A DNA stretch of 45,078 nt from Streptomyces flavotricini (GTDB taxonomy: Bacteria > Actinomycetota > Actinomycetes > Streptomycetales > Streptomycetaceae). Below, piece by piece: positions 1 to 10,000 of the stretch (within the stretch, counting starts at the first letter, position 1; every line of letters starts with the position of its first letter). The DNA lies in the NCBI RefSeq assembly GCF_020639365.1, contig NZ_JAINUL010000001.1, positions 1 through 45,078 on the forward strand. The letters run 5' to 3'. The position numbers and the translations under genes were made by a program. Below the pieces are notes generated by a model. The model had not been told where the DNA came from. It ran no database searches and worked only from the letters and a program-made list of their open reading frames with translations.

Positions 1-172
1 GCCAGGGTCCGTACTCAGGCGGAACGTCCCGTCACGGAGCTCCCGTCCGTACCCGCCACCGGATTCCGTCTACCAGCCTCCGGCGCGACCTCGCGAGACG
101 TCCCACGCCAGCAACCGGCAACAACGTCTCCAACACGGCCCACTGGTCATCAGACAGATCCCCACGCCCCAT
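1..172 (-). pseudogene. IS5-family transposase, 5' fragment (left copy)
   Basis: Read on the minus strand, an ATG at 172 opens a frame beginning MGRGDLSDDQWAVLE, the usual N-terminal DUF4096-like start of IS5-family transposases. The frame continues to a GAP(W)RDVP-type motif, where the expected Trp codon is TGA (32-34). After this stop the frame still encodes a recognisable RDVP-PEYGPW continuation up to the window edge, so the stop is a nonsense mutation, not a natural end. Compared with the right-hand copy this one has two coding differences (P16T, P26L). Only the 5' part lies in the window. The gene is inactive unless the stop is suppressed. Confidence 0.8.
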
Positions 173-215
173 TCCAGCAGCCTGGCATCAAGCCGGATCA
201 CTTTCTGAAACACGG
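1..215. repeat. 215-bp inverted repeat, left copy
   Basis: Bases 1-215 are the reverse complement of 44864-45078 with three mismatches that I can find and no gaps. The repeat holds the outer end and first 57 codons of an IS5-type transposase. Homology stops abruptly after the shared CACGG, which marks the insertion sequence boundary. The most economical reading is that assembly stopped inside two copies of the same repeat; a composite element bounded by inverted copies is the alternative. Confidence 0.93.
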
Positions 216-1050
216 GTAGGCGGCGCCCCTGGGCCGGCTCTGCACAGCTCAGTCCCGCCACCGGGTGCCACGCCATCACCGGAGCGGCGCGTGACCCTGC
301 TCGGCGCACCACGAGACCGAGAGGCCGTCGCACTCGCTCGGGGCGTATGCACGGCCTCTCCGTCGTGCATGCGGTAGGCCGGCAGCGGCCGGTGCGCTGT
401 GCGAAGCGCTCGCCGATCCACGCCGCCGCGGTGCGCTCCTGCTCCTGTGCCAGTGGCCTATATGTCAGGCATTTTCCGGGTGTCCGGAATCGAGTTTTGA
501 CGCAGCCGACGATCGCGGCGTGCGCGAGCCGGTTGACACCGAGCTGTTCCAGCGCCTTCGCGCGGTCGCCGAGGTCCAGGTCCCGAGGCACGCTCAACCC
601 CTCGGTCAGCGGGCCCCAGGCACGCTTCGCGTCCGTACTCGCGGGCGGCGCCGACGCCCACGCGTCGGTCCCGCCTAAGACCTCGGCCAGCTCACGCTTC
701 GCCCTGCGCAGGGCGGTGCTCGCCCGGCGACCGCGCCAGCGCCGCCCGCACGAACAAGTCCGCCAATGCCCAGCAGCCCAGCAAGGGCACGGGCTCCCGG
801 CCGGCGGCATCGCGCGTCCGTCGGATGAAGAGGCGTCCGGCCCCGCCGTGCGATGGAACCGGGCGCGGTCGGCGTATCCGGGTCAGCTTGTGGACGTTGC
901 CGTGTCCGTTGGGGTGCAACACGACCTTGGTCCAACCTCCGCGATGATGCAGGAAAACTGCTCGGCAACCTCGACCTGCATAGCGGCCAGCGGCTCAGGC
1001 ACCCAGGGGATAGTTACCCCGTCTGACCTGCAAAAACGAAGTCGCGTGAA
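216..1050 (-). pseudogene. Decayed hypothetical gene, at least two frameshifts, truncated by IS
   Basis: On the minus strand coding-like sequence with GC-rich third positions jumps between frames. Roughly 1050-930 reads ...PWVPEPLAAMQVEVAEQF, about 925-715 reads ...VVLHPNGHGNVHKLTRI and LLGCWALADLFVRAALA, and 715-350 reads AKRELAEVLGGTDAW then DRAKALEQLGVNRLAHAAIV. Each jump needs a one- or two-base shift. The 3' part runs up to the IS5-type fragment at 215, which probably cut the gene. I do not recognise the family, so no function is given. Long overlapping frames on the plus strand here are shadows. Confidence 0.45.
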
Positions 1051-1097
1051 CTGGCAAGTTTCGCGCGAGCCGTGGTGCCTGAGCGCCCACGTTGGCC

Positions 1098-1544
1098 TTA
1101 GGGGGCATGCGGCGAAGGCTCGGAGCGCTGCTGAGACCCCCAGACGCATCCCTGCATCACCGCCGTAGTGACCTCGCCTTCGAAGCCTGTTGCCGCTGTC
1201 AGCCGGTCCGTACACCAACGAGAGACGTCGTCAGCCATGCCGGATGTCAGGTCTCCTTGCTCGGCCAGAGCGGCAGCGAAGTCGTAGCCGCGCTTGTATT
1301 GGACGTCAGCAACCGATCCGGCCTCGTACGGGTTCCCGTAGACGGTAGGCGGCGACGGCTCGGAGACACCACCCCGGCTGATGAGCAGGGCGATCACCAG
1401 CACAGCGGGCAGACCGACCAAGCCCGAGGCGAACAACAGACCCATTCTCCTGGACGTCCTTCTACCGACCGCGTACGACAGCAGCGCCAGCGCAATGACC
1501 AGAACGAACGCCAGGAACGGGATGAGCGCAGCACCACCTGCCAC
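1098..1544 (-). CDS. Small two-helix membrane protein, unknown function
   Basis: A 148-residue frame starting at GTG 1544, chosen because a G-rich Shine-Dalgarno-like run (GGGGGG) lies just upstream on the minus strand. The longer in-frame extension to 1625 looks like non-coding sequence (MRSPYRRTAGFPTHG). Two hydrophobic segments are visible near the N-terminus: AALIPFLAFVLVIALALLSY, then after a basic loop (GRRTSRR) LLFASGLVGLPAVLVIALL. The remaining ~95 residues are soluble, contain two Cys and Trp residues, and probably lie outside the membrane. It runs in the same direction as the secreted-protein gene upstream (1567-1914), 22 nt apart, so the two may be co-transcribed. Family not recognised. 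Confidence 0.6.
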   Translation of the reverse strand: MAGGAALIPFLAFVLVIALALLSYAVGRRTSRRMGLLFASGLVGLPAVLVIALLISRGGVSEPSPPTVYGNPYEAGSVADVQYKRGYDFAAALAEQGDLTSGMADDVSRWCTDRLTAATGFEGEVTTAVMQGCVWGSQQRSEPSPHAP

Positions 1545-1566
1545 AGGTACGCCCCCCGTTCGCGTA

Positions 1567-1914
1567 TCAGGCCACGTCGACCCGTGCGTTGGAAATCCAG
1601 CAGTTCGACGGTACGGAGACCTCACTCACATTCGCCGCCCACGGCCCGTAGAAAGTCGCCGTGTAGGGGTAGCGATCAGAGTTGCAGGTGGCGATTACTC
1701 GCATAGGCCCGTTCCCCTGACAGTCCGCATGGGCCCAGTGGTAGTTCCAGCTCGTGTTGCAGCTCCAGCTCGAAGCAGAGGCAGGCGTAGCGAATCCCAG
1801 AAGGACCGCGAACGTTGCACCAGCGGTAAGCGCCGCTCCAGCCTTGCGAAGCATTGAGTCCCCATTCCGTGATGGACAAGCCTCTCCGACACCTCGAAGA
1901 GAGTTCTCCATCAT
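1567..1914 (-). CDS. Small secreted Cys/Trp-rich protein
   Basis: The protein has a Sec signal peptide: MLRKAGAALTAGATFAVLLG then FATPASA, with likely cleavage before SSWSCNTSW. The mature part is about 70 residues with four Cys (WSCN, DCQG, ATCN, SNCW), suggesting two disulfides, and many aromatic residues. Start choice is uncertain. An AAGGAG site (1919-1924 complement) sits 5 nt before ATG 1914, giving 115 residues and a long n-region. Starting at ATG 1854 gives a cleaner signal peptide but a weak ribosome site. The composition resembles small secreted Streptomyces proteins. I cannot name a function. Confidence 0.65.
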   Translation of the reverse strand: MMENSLRGVGEACPSRNGDSMLRKAGAALTAGATFAVLLGFATPASASSWSCNTSWNYHWAHADCQGNGPMRVIATCNSDRYPYTATFYGPWAANVSEVSVPSNCWISNARVDVA

Positions 1915-1938
1915 GATCACTCCTTCCAGGAACGTCAA

Positions 1939-2339
1939 CTTCCTTTTAAATAAGCCGGGTTACTTCTCGGTCGGGCAGATCCAGTCAGGTACCCGGCGGG
2001 TGAGCCAGGTCCGCGATCGGGTTCGCGCCACTCCCCCACTTGCAGCAAGAACCAAGCTCACTCATTCAAAAAACAGGCAGTAGCCGCGTTGCCGTAGTCG
2101 GCTCACCAGGACACCGGGACCAAGCCGCAGCAGTCGTGCCGGGCGCAGGCGCGACCGTCGGCCAGGCCGGCTAACGACACCCCGTGACCCACCACCCGCC
2201 CGCCCGGCCTTCGGCGACGGCGCCCCGTGCCGGAGCCGGCCACTCCAGCGTCACCCGCAGACCACCCGACCCCGAACAGACCCGGCCAATCACCCACACC
2301 TCCCGAGCACCGCCAACAGCCCCGCACCGGGCGCGATCA
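1939..2339. other. No convincing gene; intergenic
   Basis: This stretch contains the AT-richer leader of the secreted-protein gene (a TTTTAAATAA patch near 1950, a possible promoter element) and then GC-rich sequence open in several frames on both strands. None of these frames has a start with a ribosome site or a recognisable protein. Confidence 0.5.
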
Positions 2340-2890
2340 GCCGGCACAGCGACGCACCCGCCTCCCCCGCCGCCGGTGCCGGTGCCGGTGCCGGTGCCCC
2401 GAGCATGTCGGCGTCCTCGTCGGTGGACCAACCCGACAACGAGTCCTCGCCGTCGGCTGCGCGTCAGCCAGAACCAGGTGCGGGTCATCGAGGCGGAACC
2501 GGCGCGCAGCTGGCCCGGTCCCGGCCAGTGTCAGGTAGGCGACCGTGGGGCCGGTGGGTACTTCAATCTTGTCGTGGGCCAAGAGCCTCGCTCCTGGAGA
2601 CAGGCGGGTGTCCGTCGGCCATGTCCATAGACGGCGTGCGGACTGGAACCCGAACGCGAGCACGTCCAGGGCCTGGATCCAATCGACCTCGGCGGCAGCG
2701 ATACGGGCGCGGATCGCATCCGCGCTGTCCGGGTCGGCCGCGAGACTGCCCGTCCGGTTTGGGGCAAGGGTGGGTGGGTAGCGGCAGGCTCGGAGTCGGG
2801 CCGAGCCCGCCGGGCGGTGTAGAGGCGGTAGCCGGCCTCCACGGGTACAGCACGAGGCAGCATCGCGCGCAGCACGGTATGGACGGGCAG
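2340..2890 (-). pseudogene. Decayed hypothetical gene (fragment 2 of the left-end graveyard)
   Basis: On the minus strand two coding-like stretches lie in different frames. About 2885-2770 reads VLRAMLPRAVPVEAGYRLYTARR. About 2745-2430 reads DSADAIRARIAAAEVDWIQ, then LLAHDKIEVPTGPTVAYLTL and RFRLDDPHLVLADAQ. The codon pattern and sensible residue mix argue for a real ancestral gene with at least one frameshift. No family is recognised. The next decayed gene (2980-3471) lies just upstream on the same strand, so the two may once have been an operon. Confidence 0.4.
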
Positions 2891-2979
2891 GGGCGGCTGC
2901 TCACCGGGTGGTCTGCGTGCAGACCGCAGGCGCTGCTCTTGCCTGGCCGAGGGTGACCGGTCGGCATTCTCGATGCGGT

Positions 2980-3471
2980 CACATGCCGGGGGACACGCCC
3001 AGATCGGCTCGGGCCTGTCCGTGGTAGGGCTTCGGCATCAACGGGCGATGGCGACCCGTGAGATCGATGATCCAGCGCTCACCGCCGCCGCGTTCGCGGG
3101 AGTTGAGCCATCCGGTCACCGCTAGCGGGGCACCCAGGGAACGGACCAGGCCGGCTCGCCGCAGCAGACCGCTGATCAGCCAGGCCCACGTCGGGGCGCC
3201 CCTGCGGCCCGGCCGCCAGTGCTTTGACCAGGTCGAGGGCCTGGGTCGCCTCGGCGTCGCGCCGCTCGACTACGTCGGGCTCGAAACGGATCAGCAGGCG
3301 GTCGAAGCGCGGGTCGACGTATTCGATGCCCCACGGGTGGAGCGTGGTGATCTGCCGCCAGGCCAGAGCGGCCATCACCCGCGCTTCCAGCCTGAGCTGG
3401 TCGGCATCCGGCTCCGGGATGGTAGGGAGTCGGGTACGGCAGCTTCGACCCGCGCGAGCGCGGTCTTCCAA
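2980..3471 (-). pseudogene. Decayed hypothetical gene with one frameshift
   Basis: From about 3430 the minus strand reads LPTIPEPDADQLRLEARVMA, WRQITTLHPWGIEYVDPRFD and ATQALDLVKALAAG. Near 3190 the coding signal moves to another frame, which reads WLISGLLRRAGLVRSLG, VTGWLNSRERGGGERWIIDL and HRPLMPKPYHGQARADLG, ending at TGA 2980-2982. The two halves together would give a protein of about 160 residues. The WIIDLTGRHRPLMPKPYHGQ stretch is distinctive, but I cannot assign a family. A single insertion or deletion around 3185-3200 explains the break. Confidence 0.45.
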
Positions 3472-3476
3472 GGTAG

Positions 3477-3760
3477 CCCGGTGTACAAGCGCAGCAGCTC
3501 GGCACGGGCGGGCCCACCGTGAATGCCTGGGAGGCGAAGCTGGCCGCGTACGGGACGCAGTACATGTCCATGGGCGCGGCCGACATCCAACGCCGCATGG
3601 CCGGGGAACTCCTCGTCATCCAGCAACAGCTCGACCGGCCCCGCCTATGATCGGCCGTCGCACGGCTCATGACGCTCTACGCCAAGACGATCCCCCGGCT
3701 CCGACGGGGCAGCCGCAGTCGCGGCGTCCCATCAGTGGGTGCTCTCGCCATCCGGCATCT
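3477..3760 (+). pseudogene. XRE-type regulator, C-terminal remnant
   Basis: The plus strand reads VQAQQLGTGGPTVNAWEAK, LAAYGTQYMSMGAADIQRRM, AGELLVIQQQLDRPRL, then TGA (3648-3650), then SAVARLMTLYAKT. This matches the C-terminal region of the large Streptomyces family of XRE/Cro-like regulators, where LW normally continues into (S/G)VAARLMTLYAKT. The TGA therefore replaces the conserved Trp codon. After LYAKT a further frameshift leads into PGSDGAAAVA, the next conserved block. The N-terminal helix-turn-helix half is missing. It is a broken fragment with no likely function. Confidence 0.6.
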
Positions 3761-3899
3761 GTCCGAACTCCTCGGCGGTCAGCCAGGTCTATGGGCTCAC
3801 GAACAACGTACCGGCTTGGTGGGAGCAAGTGGTACAGGCGGTCCGGCGCCTTAAGAGGCGGGCAACGCCACGCCTTCAGAGGTCCAGAAGTTCCCGCTG

Positions 3900-4086
3900 C
3901 CGACGTGAGGTTTCCCACCGTCAGTAGCGTGCAACTATCCCATTTACGCACAATATTTCTATATTGCGTGTGCACTTTGATGCGGTTTGTCCCTTCGCGT
4001 GAAGGTGCGCCATTCGGACGAATCTTGTGAGTTTCCTGTGTGCACAGATAGGACGTCCCTACTGATCGTCTATGTGGGGGATATCC
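3900..4086 (+). promoter_or_regulatory. AT-rich leader of the Rhs gene with a small palindrome
   Basis: Upstream of the Rhs gene is an unusually AT-rich patch for this genome, centred on a perfect palindrome CAATAT-TTCT-ATATTG (3951-3966), with further partly symmetric flanks. It is a plausible promoter or operator region. A GGGGGA ribosome site at 4076-4081 precedes GTG 4087. No clear -35/-10 pair can be named with confidence. Confidence 0.35.
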
Positions 4087-7000
4087 GTGCGCACAGCGCG
4101 ACCACTAGTATTTCTAGTGGCATTTGTCGTGGCCGTTCTGGCAGGTACAGAGCAGGCCGCCCTCGCGGTGAACCAGTGGGTCATCGCGAAGACCGGCGTC
4201 GGAGCCGGAGAAAAGCCCAAGCAAGGTTGGGGATCGGCGCGCGGGAGGGGCCACAGTGCCTCCGGTGACGCCACTGATGCCGCGGCCGGTGGCGGTCGTT
4301 CCGGTGCTTTGAAGGCACCGGGCGAGCTGTCCGCCGATGTCGCCGCGTCGCCGCTGCGACTTGGTGGTGCGGCCGAGCAGGTGAAGGTTCCCTTCTCGGA
4401 GGTGGCCGCGCCGCCGGCAGCGAAGCCGGAGGGCTTCGACGCCAAGTCGAGCGCCGAGGTGGTGGACAAGCGCACCGAGCGCGGCCGGACCTTCCTGAAC
4501 AAGGACGGGACGTACACCACCCGCTTCTACAACGAGCCGGTCAATTTCCGTGGGCGTGACGGGAAGTGGAAGGCCATCAACAGCAGCCTGGCTTCCGGCG
4601 CTAAGGACGCCAATGGTTCTGTCTGGCAGCCGCGGTCGGTCGAGAAGCAGGCTGGCTTCGCCGAGTTTGCAGACGCCCGCACTCTGGTGAACCTCGGAGT
4701 CGATGACGGCACGTCGATCGGCTACGGGATCGAAGGCGCGGCTCACTCCCCGGGCAAAGTGGATGGCAGCGCCATCACGTATCCGGAGGTCCGTCCTTCC
4801 GCCGATGTGGAGCTCATCTCCGGGGGCGACTCCGTCAAGGAGAACATGGTCCTCAGGAGTGCTGCTGCACCGACCCGGTGGCGGTTCCCACTGGTCCTGC
4901 AGGGCGTAACGGCCAAGCTGGACACCAACGGCGGTGTCTCGTTCACCGACGCAGGCGGCCGCCAGAAGGCTTGGATGCCGCCGGGCTGGATGGAGGACTC
5001 CGCCAAGCCGGCGAACTCCAACCAGGGAGCGGTTTCCTCGGGCGTCTCCTACGCGCTGGAGGGTGCCCCGGGCCGCCAAGTGCTCGTCGTGACGCTCGAC
5101 GGGGCCTGGCTCTCGGCGCCGGACCGGGTGTTCCCGGTGAAGGTCGACCCCTCGGTCACCCGTGGTGGTGCGACGTCGGGCACCTATGTGCAGTCGCCGT
5201 ACAACCAGAACTTCTCCAGTGACACCGTTCTCAAGGTCGGAACGTCCAACGGCGGCACCAACAAGGCCGCCTCGTTCCTGCGCTTCGACGGAATCAACGG
5301 CTCGCTGAATAACGCATGGATCCTGGACGCCCGGCTCCAGCTGTTCAACACCTGGTCGTACTCGTGCACGGCCCGGCCTGTGACGGTCCACCCCATCACC
5401 TCGAACTGGGCCGAGGGCACGACTTCATCGTGGCCCGGGCCCGCCACGGGTGATGCCCTTGGCTCGAAGAGCTTCGCGCACGGCTGGCGTCCCGAAGGGC
5501 AGACCGGCTATCCCTGTGGCGGTCCGGCCTGGGAGGCGATCGACCTCGGCGGCTCCGGTCGGCAGCTGATCGACGACTGGACCCACGGACGCAAGCCGAA
5601 CTACGGCCTGGCCGTCAAGGCCTCCACCACCGACTCCACGGCGTGGAAGCAGTTCGGGTCGGACGACTACCCGAATGGCAATCCCAGCCTCGACGTCACA
5701 TGGAGCAAGTACGGCGCCGCCTACAAGCTGGGCGAATTCGTCCAGCCCATGACGGCCACGACGGAGGGGACCTTCAAGGTCACCGTCACCAACCAGGGCC
5801 AGCAGACCTGGGGCAAGAACAGCAACTACAAGCTCCGCTACCTGCTCTACGACGCCGCCGGCAACCCGATCGGCGGTGCGGACAAGGTCCGCTGGACGCC
5901 CATGCCCCAGGATGTGGCACCGGGGCAGACGATCACGCTCGACGCGAAGATAGCTCCGCTGTCGCCGGCCACGTACACGCTCGTGTGGACCATGGACGAC
6001 TACGGCACGGCCACTTTCGTCGATGACGGTATACCCGGCGCAGGTCTTCGGGTCGAGGCGGTCAACATCCCGCCGCAGCTTACCGGTGCCGCGCCCGCCA
6101 GTGGCAGCATCCCGGACACGCTGACTCCGACGCTCTGGGTGTCGGCTACGGACCGCGACCACTACCCGAGCCCGCTCGCGTACCAGTTCGAGATCTGCGA
6201 GGTGGAAGGGAAGGACACCCGGAAGAACTGCCGGACCAGTCCCTCGTCCGCTTCACAGAGCTGGACTGTCCCGTCCGGCTGGCTGAACTGGGGCAAGGCG
6301 TACGCCTGGTATGGCTATGCAAGTGACGGTCAGGCGCAGTCTGCCCGGACCGCCCCTTCCATCCTGACCATGGAAGTACCTCAGCCCGTCATCACCTCCC
6401 ATTTGAGCAGTGCGACGCCCGGGCGTCGCTTCGACGAGAGGTCCGGCAACTACGCCACCTCCGCCACTGATGCGGCGGTGCCCTCTGTGGGGCCTGCCCT
6501 GGCAGTGACTCGTACCTACAACTCGCAGGACCCACGCACCAGCAGCGTGTTCGGGGCCGGATGGGCCACCCGGTGGGACATGCGCGCCCTCTCCGAGCCC
6601 GACGGCAGCATGCTGATCACGCTGGAGAACGGCAGCCAGGTCCGCTTCGGCAAGAACAGCGACGGCACCTACAGTGCGCCGTCCGGCTCCATGGGGGTGC
6701 TGGCTTCCGTCTCCGGTGGGGGCTGGACCCTGCGCGACGCCACGGCTGCCTTGTACACCTTCGACGCGAGCGGCCTTTTGATCAAGGTCACTGATGGCCA
6801 AGGGCGCGAGCAGCAGCTCACCTACACGGGCGGCAAGCTGTCCAAGGCCACCGACTCCATCTCCAAGCGGGCGCTGTCCTTCGCGTGGAGCGGTTCGCAC
6901 GTCGCAACGGTGTCCACCGATGCGGTGGGCCCTGGCGCTCCCGCGCTGACCTGGTCGTACAGCTACACGGGTGATCTGCTCGCCAAGGTCTGCCCGCCGT

Positions 7001-10000
7001 CGTCGACGACCGAGTGCACCTCATACGAGTACACAGGCGGCTCGCAGTACCGCAGCATGGTCCAGGACGCCGGCCCGTCCGGTTACTGGCGGCTGGGCGA
7101 GGCCGACGGCGACAACGCGCTCAGCGAGGCGGTCTCGCGCATCGGCATGAACGCCGGGCACTACCGAGATGTGACGCTCGGTGAGACCGGTCCGCTGGCG
7201 GGCACAGGCAACAAGGCTGTGTCGTTCAACGGCACGAACTCCTACCTGGAGCTGCCCGGCTCGACCCTGGCCGCCTCCACCGTGCTCTCGGTCGAGCTGT
7301 GGTTCAAGACCGACAAGCCTGGTGGTGTTCTCGTCGGCTTCCAGGACAGCCCGCTGGGGCCGGTCAACCCGGCGCACTTCAACCCGGTCCTGGCAGTAGA
7401 CGCGGCGGGCAAGCTCCGCGGCGCCTTCGAGGTCTCGGACGGCTACGTAACCCCGCTGGTCTCGCCGGCCCCGGTCACCGACAACGCCTGGCACCACGCC
7501 GTGCTCACCAGCACCGGCACCAGCCAGGCGCTGTACCTCGACGGACAGTCCCTGGGCAGCCGCACGGGTCCTGTGACCCACTCCGTCAAGACCTTCACTT
7601 ACCTCGGTGCTGGCTTCACCGCCGACGGCTGGGACGGCGGAGGCTACACCGGAACCCGTTACTACAAGGGCCTCATGGACGAGGTCGCCGTCTACCAGCG
7701 CGCCCTCGACTCCGGCTCGGTGCGCGCGCACTACGCCGCCCGCGGCGGAGCTGCGAAGCTCTCGAAGGTGACCCTGCCCTCGGGCCGGGTCAGCGCTTCA
7801 GCCGAGTACGACGGCGACAGCGAACGCGCCACCAAGGTCACCGACGAGAACGGCGGTGCCTGGCAGATCTCCGCACCCCGCTACTCATCCGGATCCCAGG
7901 CCTACGCCGACGCCGTACGCGCGGCGGCTCCGGTCAACTACTGGCGTCTGGGCGATGGCAGCGGCGCTGCGGCGGCAGACGAGATATCCACCGGCGGAAA
8001 CGGCTCCTACCGCGATGGGGTGGCCCTCGGCGGTGTCGGCGCCTTCCTCGACGGGGACGACGGCGCGGTCACCCTCGACGGCGCCAAGGGTGCGATAGCC
8101 GTACCTGCGGAGTCGGTGAGCAACGCCACCTCGCTCTCAGTCGAGCTGTGGTTCAGGACGGACAAGCCCACAGGAGTACTCCTGGGGCTCCAGGACGTGG
8201 AGGTAACCAACACCTCACCTTCCATGTTCAACCCGAGCCTGCTCATCGACGGCGACGGCAAGCTGCGCGGTCACCTGTGGGACGGCCCCGGCAGCTGGCC
8301 GGTGATGGGCGGCACCAAGGTCACCGACAACAAGTGGCACCACGTCGTGATCACCGGTGGCCCGACCGGTCAGTCGTTGTACCTCGACGGCGCGAAGGTC
8401 GGCTCCAAGGCCGGCGTGGTCAAGCCGGAGACCTTCGCCTACGCCTACCTCGGTGGCGGGTACTCCAACGAGGGATGGGACGGTCAGGCCGGCGGCGTCC
8501 GCTACTTCAACGGTCAGCTCGACGAGGCTGCCTTCTACACGAAGGAGCTCGACGCCCAGACGGTCGCCGAGCACTTCAAGGCCCGAAACCGGCTGACTGC
8601 CGGAACCGGTGACCAGTACCAGGGCACGGTGATGGCCGACGCGCCCGCCGGATACTGGCGGCTGGACGAGGCCAGCGGCACCCAGATGACCGGCAAGATC
8701 GCCGCGAGCGGGGTGAACGGCACTTACACCAGGGCTACCCTCGGCGCACCCGGGGCCTTCGGCTTCGGTGATGCCACATCGGCGCGGTTTGAGGGGAACG
8801 GCTACGCCAAACTCCCCGGCCTGGGCGTGACCACGACGGACCAGTCCGTCGAGCTGTGGTTCAAGACGACCAAGCCGGGTGTGCTCTACAGCGACCAGGA
8901 ACTGGTGATGCCCGACCCGGGCGTCAGCACCTACACCCCGGTCCTCTACGTAGGCACCGACGGCAAGCTCCACGGCCAGTACTACACCGCCAACACCGCC
9001 GCCACCAACGTGTCGGCGACCACGGTGACCGATGACGAATGGCACCACGCCGTCATCACGGCCCAAGGCGGCACGCAGACCCTCTACCTCGACGGCGCGC
9101 AGGTCGCACAGGTCCTGAACAAGCCGATCAGCCTCCAGGCGAATAAGCACACCTATATCGGTGCTGGCTTCGCCAACGGCTGGCCCGCCTCCCCCGGCGC
9201 CGTCAGCTACTTCACCGGGCAGATCGACGAGGTCGCCGTCTACCGGCGGCCTCTGACCGCCACCCAGGTCAGCGCCCATTACGGGGCCCGGGCTCAGGCG
9301 AGCAGTTCCTCGATCTCCTCGACGATCACGGTCACCGACCCGACGGGCGCCAAGACGTCCAGCATCTTCGATGCGGTTCGCGGTCAGCGCCGCACCGCCA
9401 CGACGGACGCGGACGGCGGTGTCACCACCTTCTCGTACGACACCGGCGGCTTCCTGCACACCGTCACCGACGCGAATGGACACGCCACCACCACCGGCCA
9501 CGACGAACGCGGAAACACCGTTTCCACGACCACGTGCCGGGACGCCAACTCCTGTTGGACCTCGTTCGCCGACTACTACTACAACGCAGCGGACCCCTTG
9601 GACCCGCGCAACGGCAGGCAGGTCGCAAACCGCGACGCGCGATCGGTAGATGCGGCCGACACCCGGTACCGCACGACCACGTCCTACACGGCCATGGGCC
9701 TGCCCGACACGATCACGCTTCCGGACGGCCGAACCACCACGACCACGTACACCACGGGTTCCGAGCCCGCGGTCGGCGGCGGCCTCACTCCGCCGGGACT
9801 GGTCGCCACGACCAAAACCACCGGCGGCCTGACGGTCTCCTACGCCTACTTCGCTAGCGGTGACCGGGCCAAGTCGACCACGCCGTCCGGGCTGGTCACC
9901 ACGTACGCGTACGACGGCATCGGCCGAAAGCTGACCGAGACCCAGGTCTCCGACGCCACTCCCGACGGTGCGACGACCACCTACGCCTACAACGCCATGT

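Noticed and set aside
1..215. Terminal inverted repeats considered as linear replicon telomeres
   Set aside because: They encode a transposase fragment and lack the short palindrome series typical of Streptomyces telomeres.
3667..3975. Minus-strand frame upstream of the Rhs gene, with a short LTAEEFGQMPDGE segment like a Uma2 start
   Set aside because: Only about 18 codons between stops look protein-like, with no start and no continuation, so it cannot be called.
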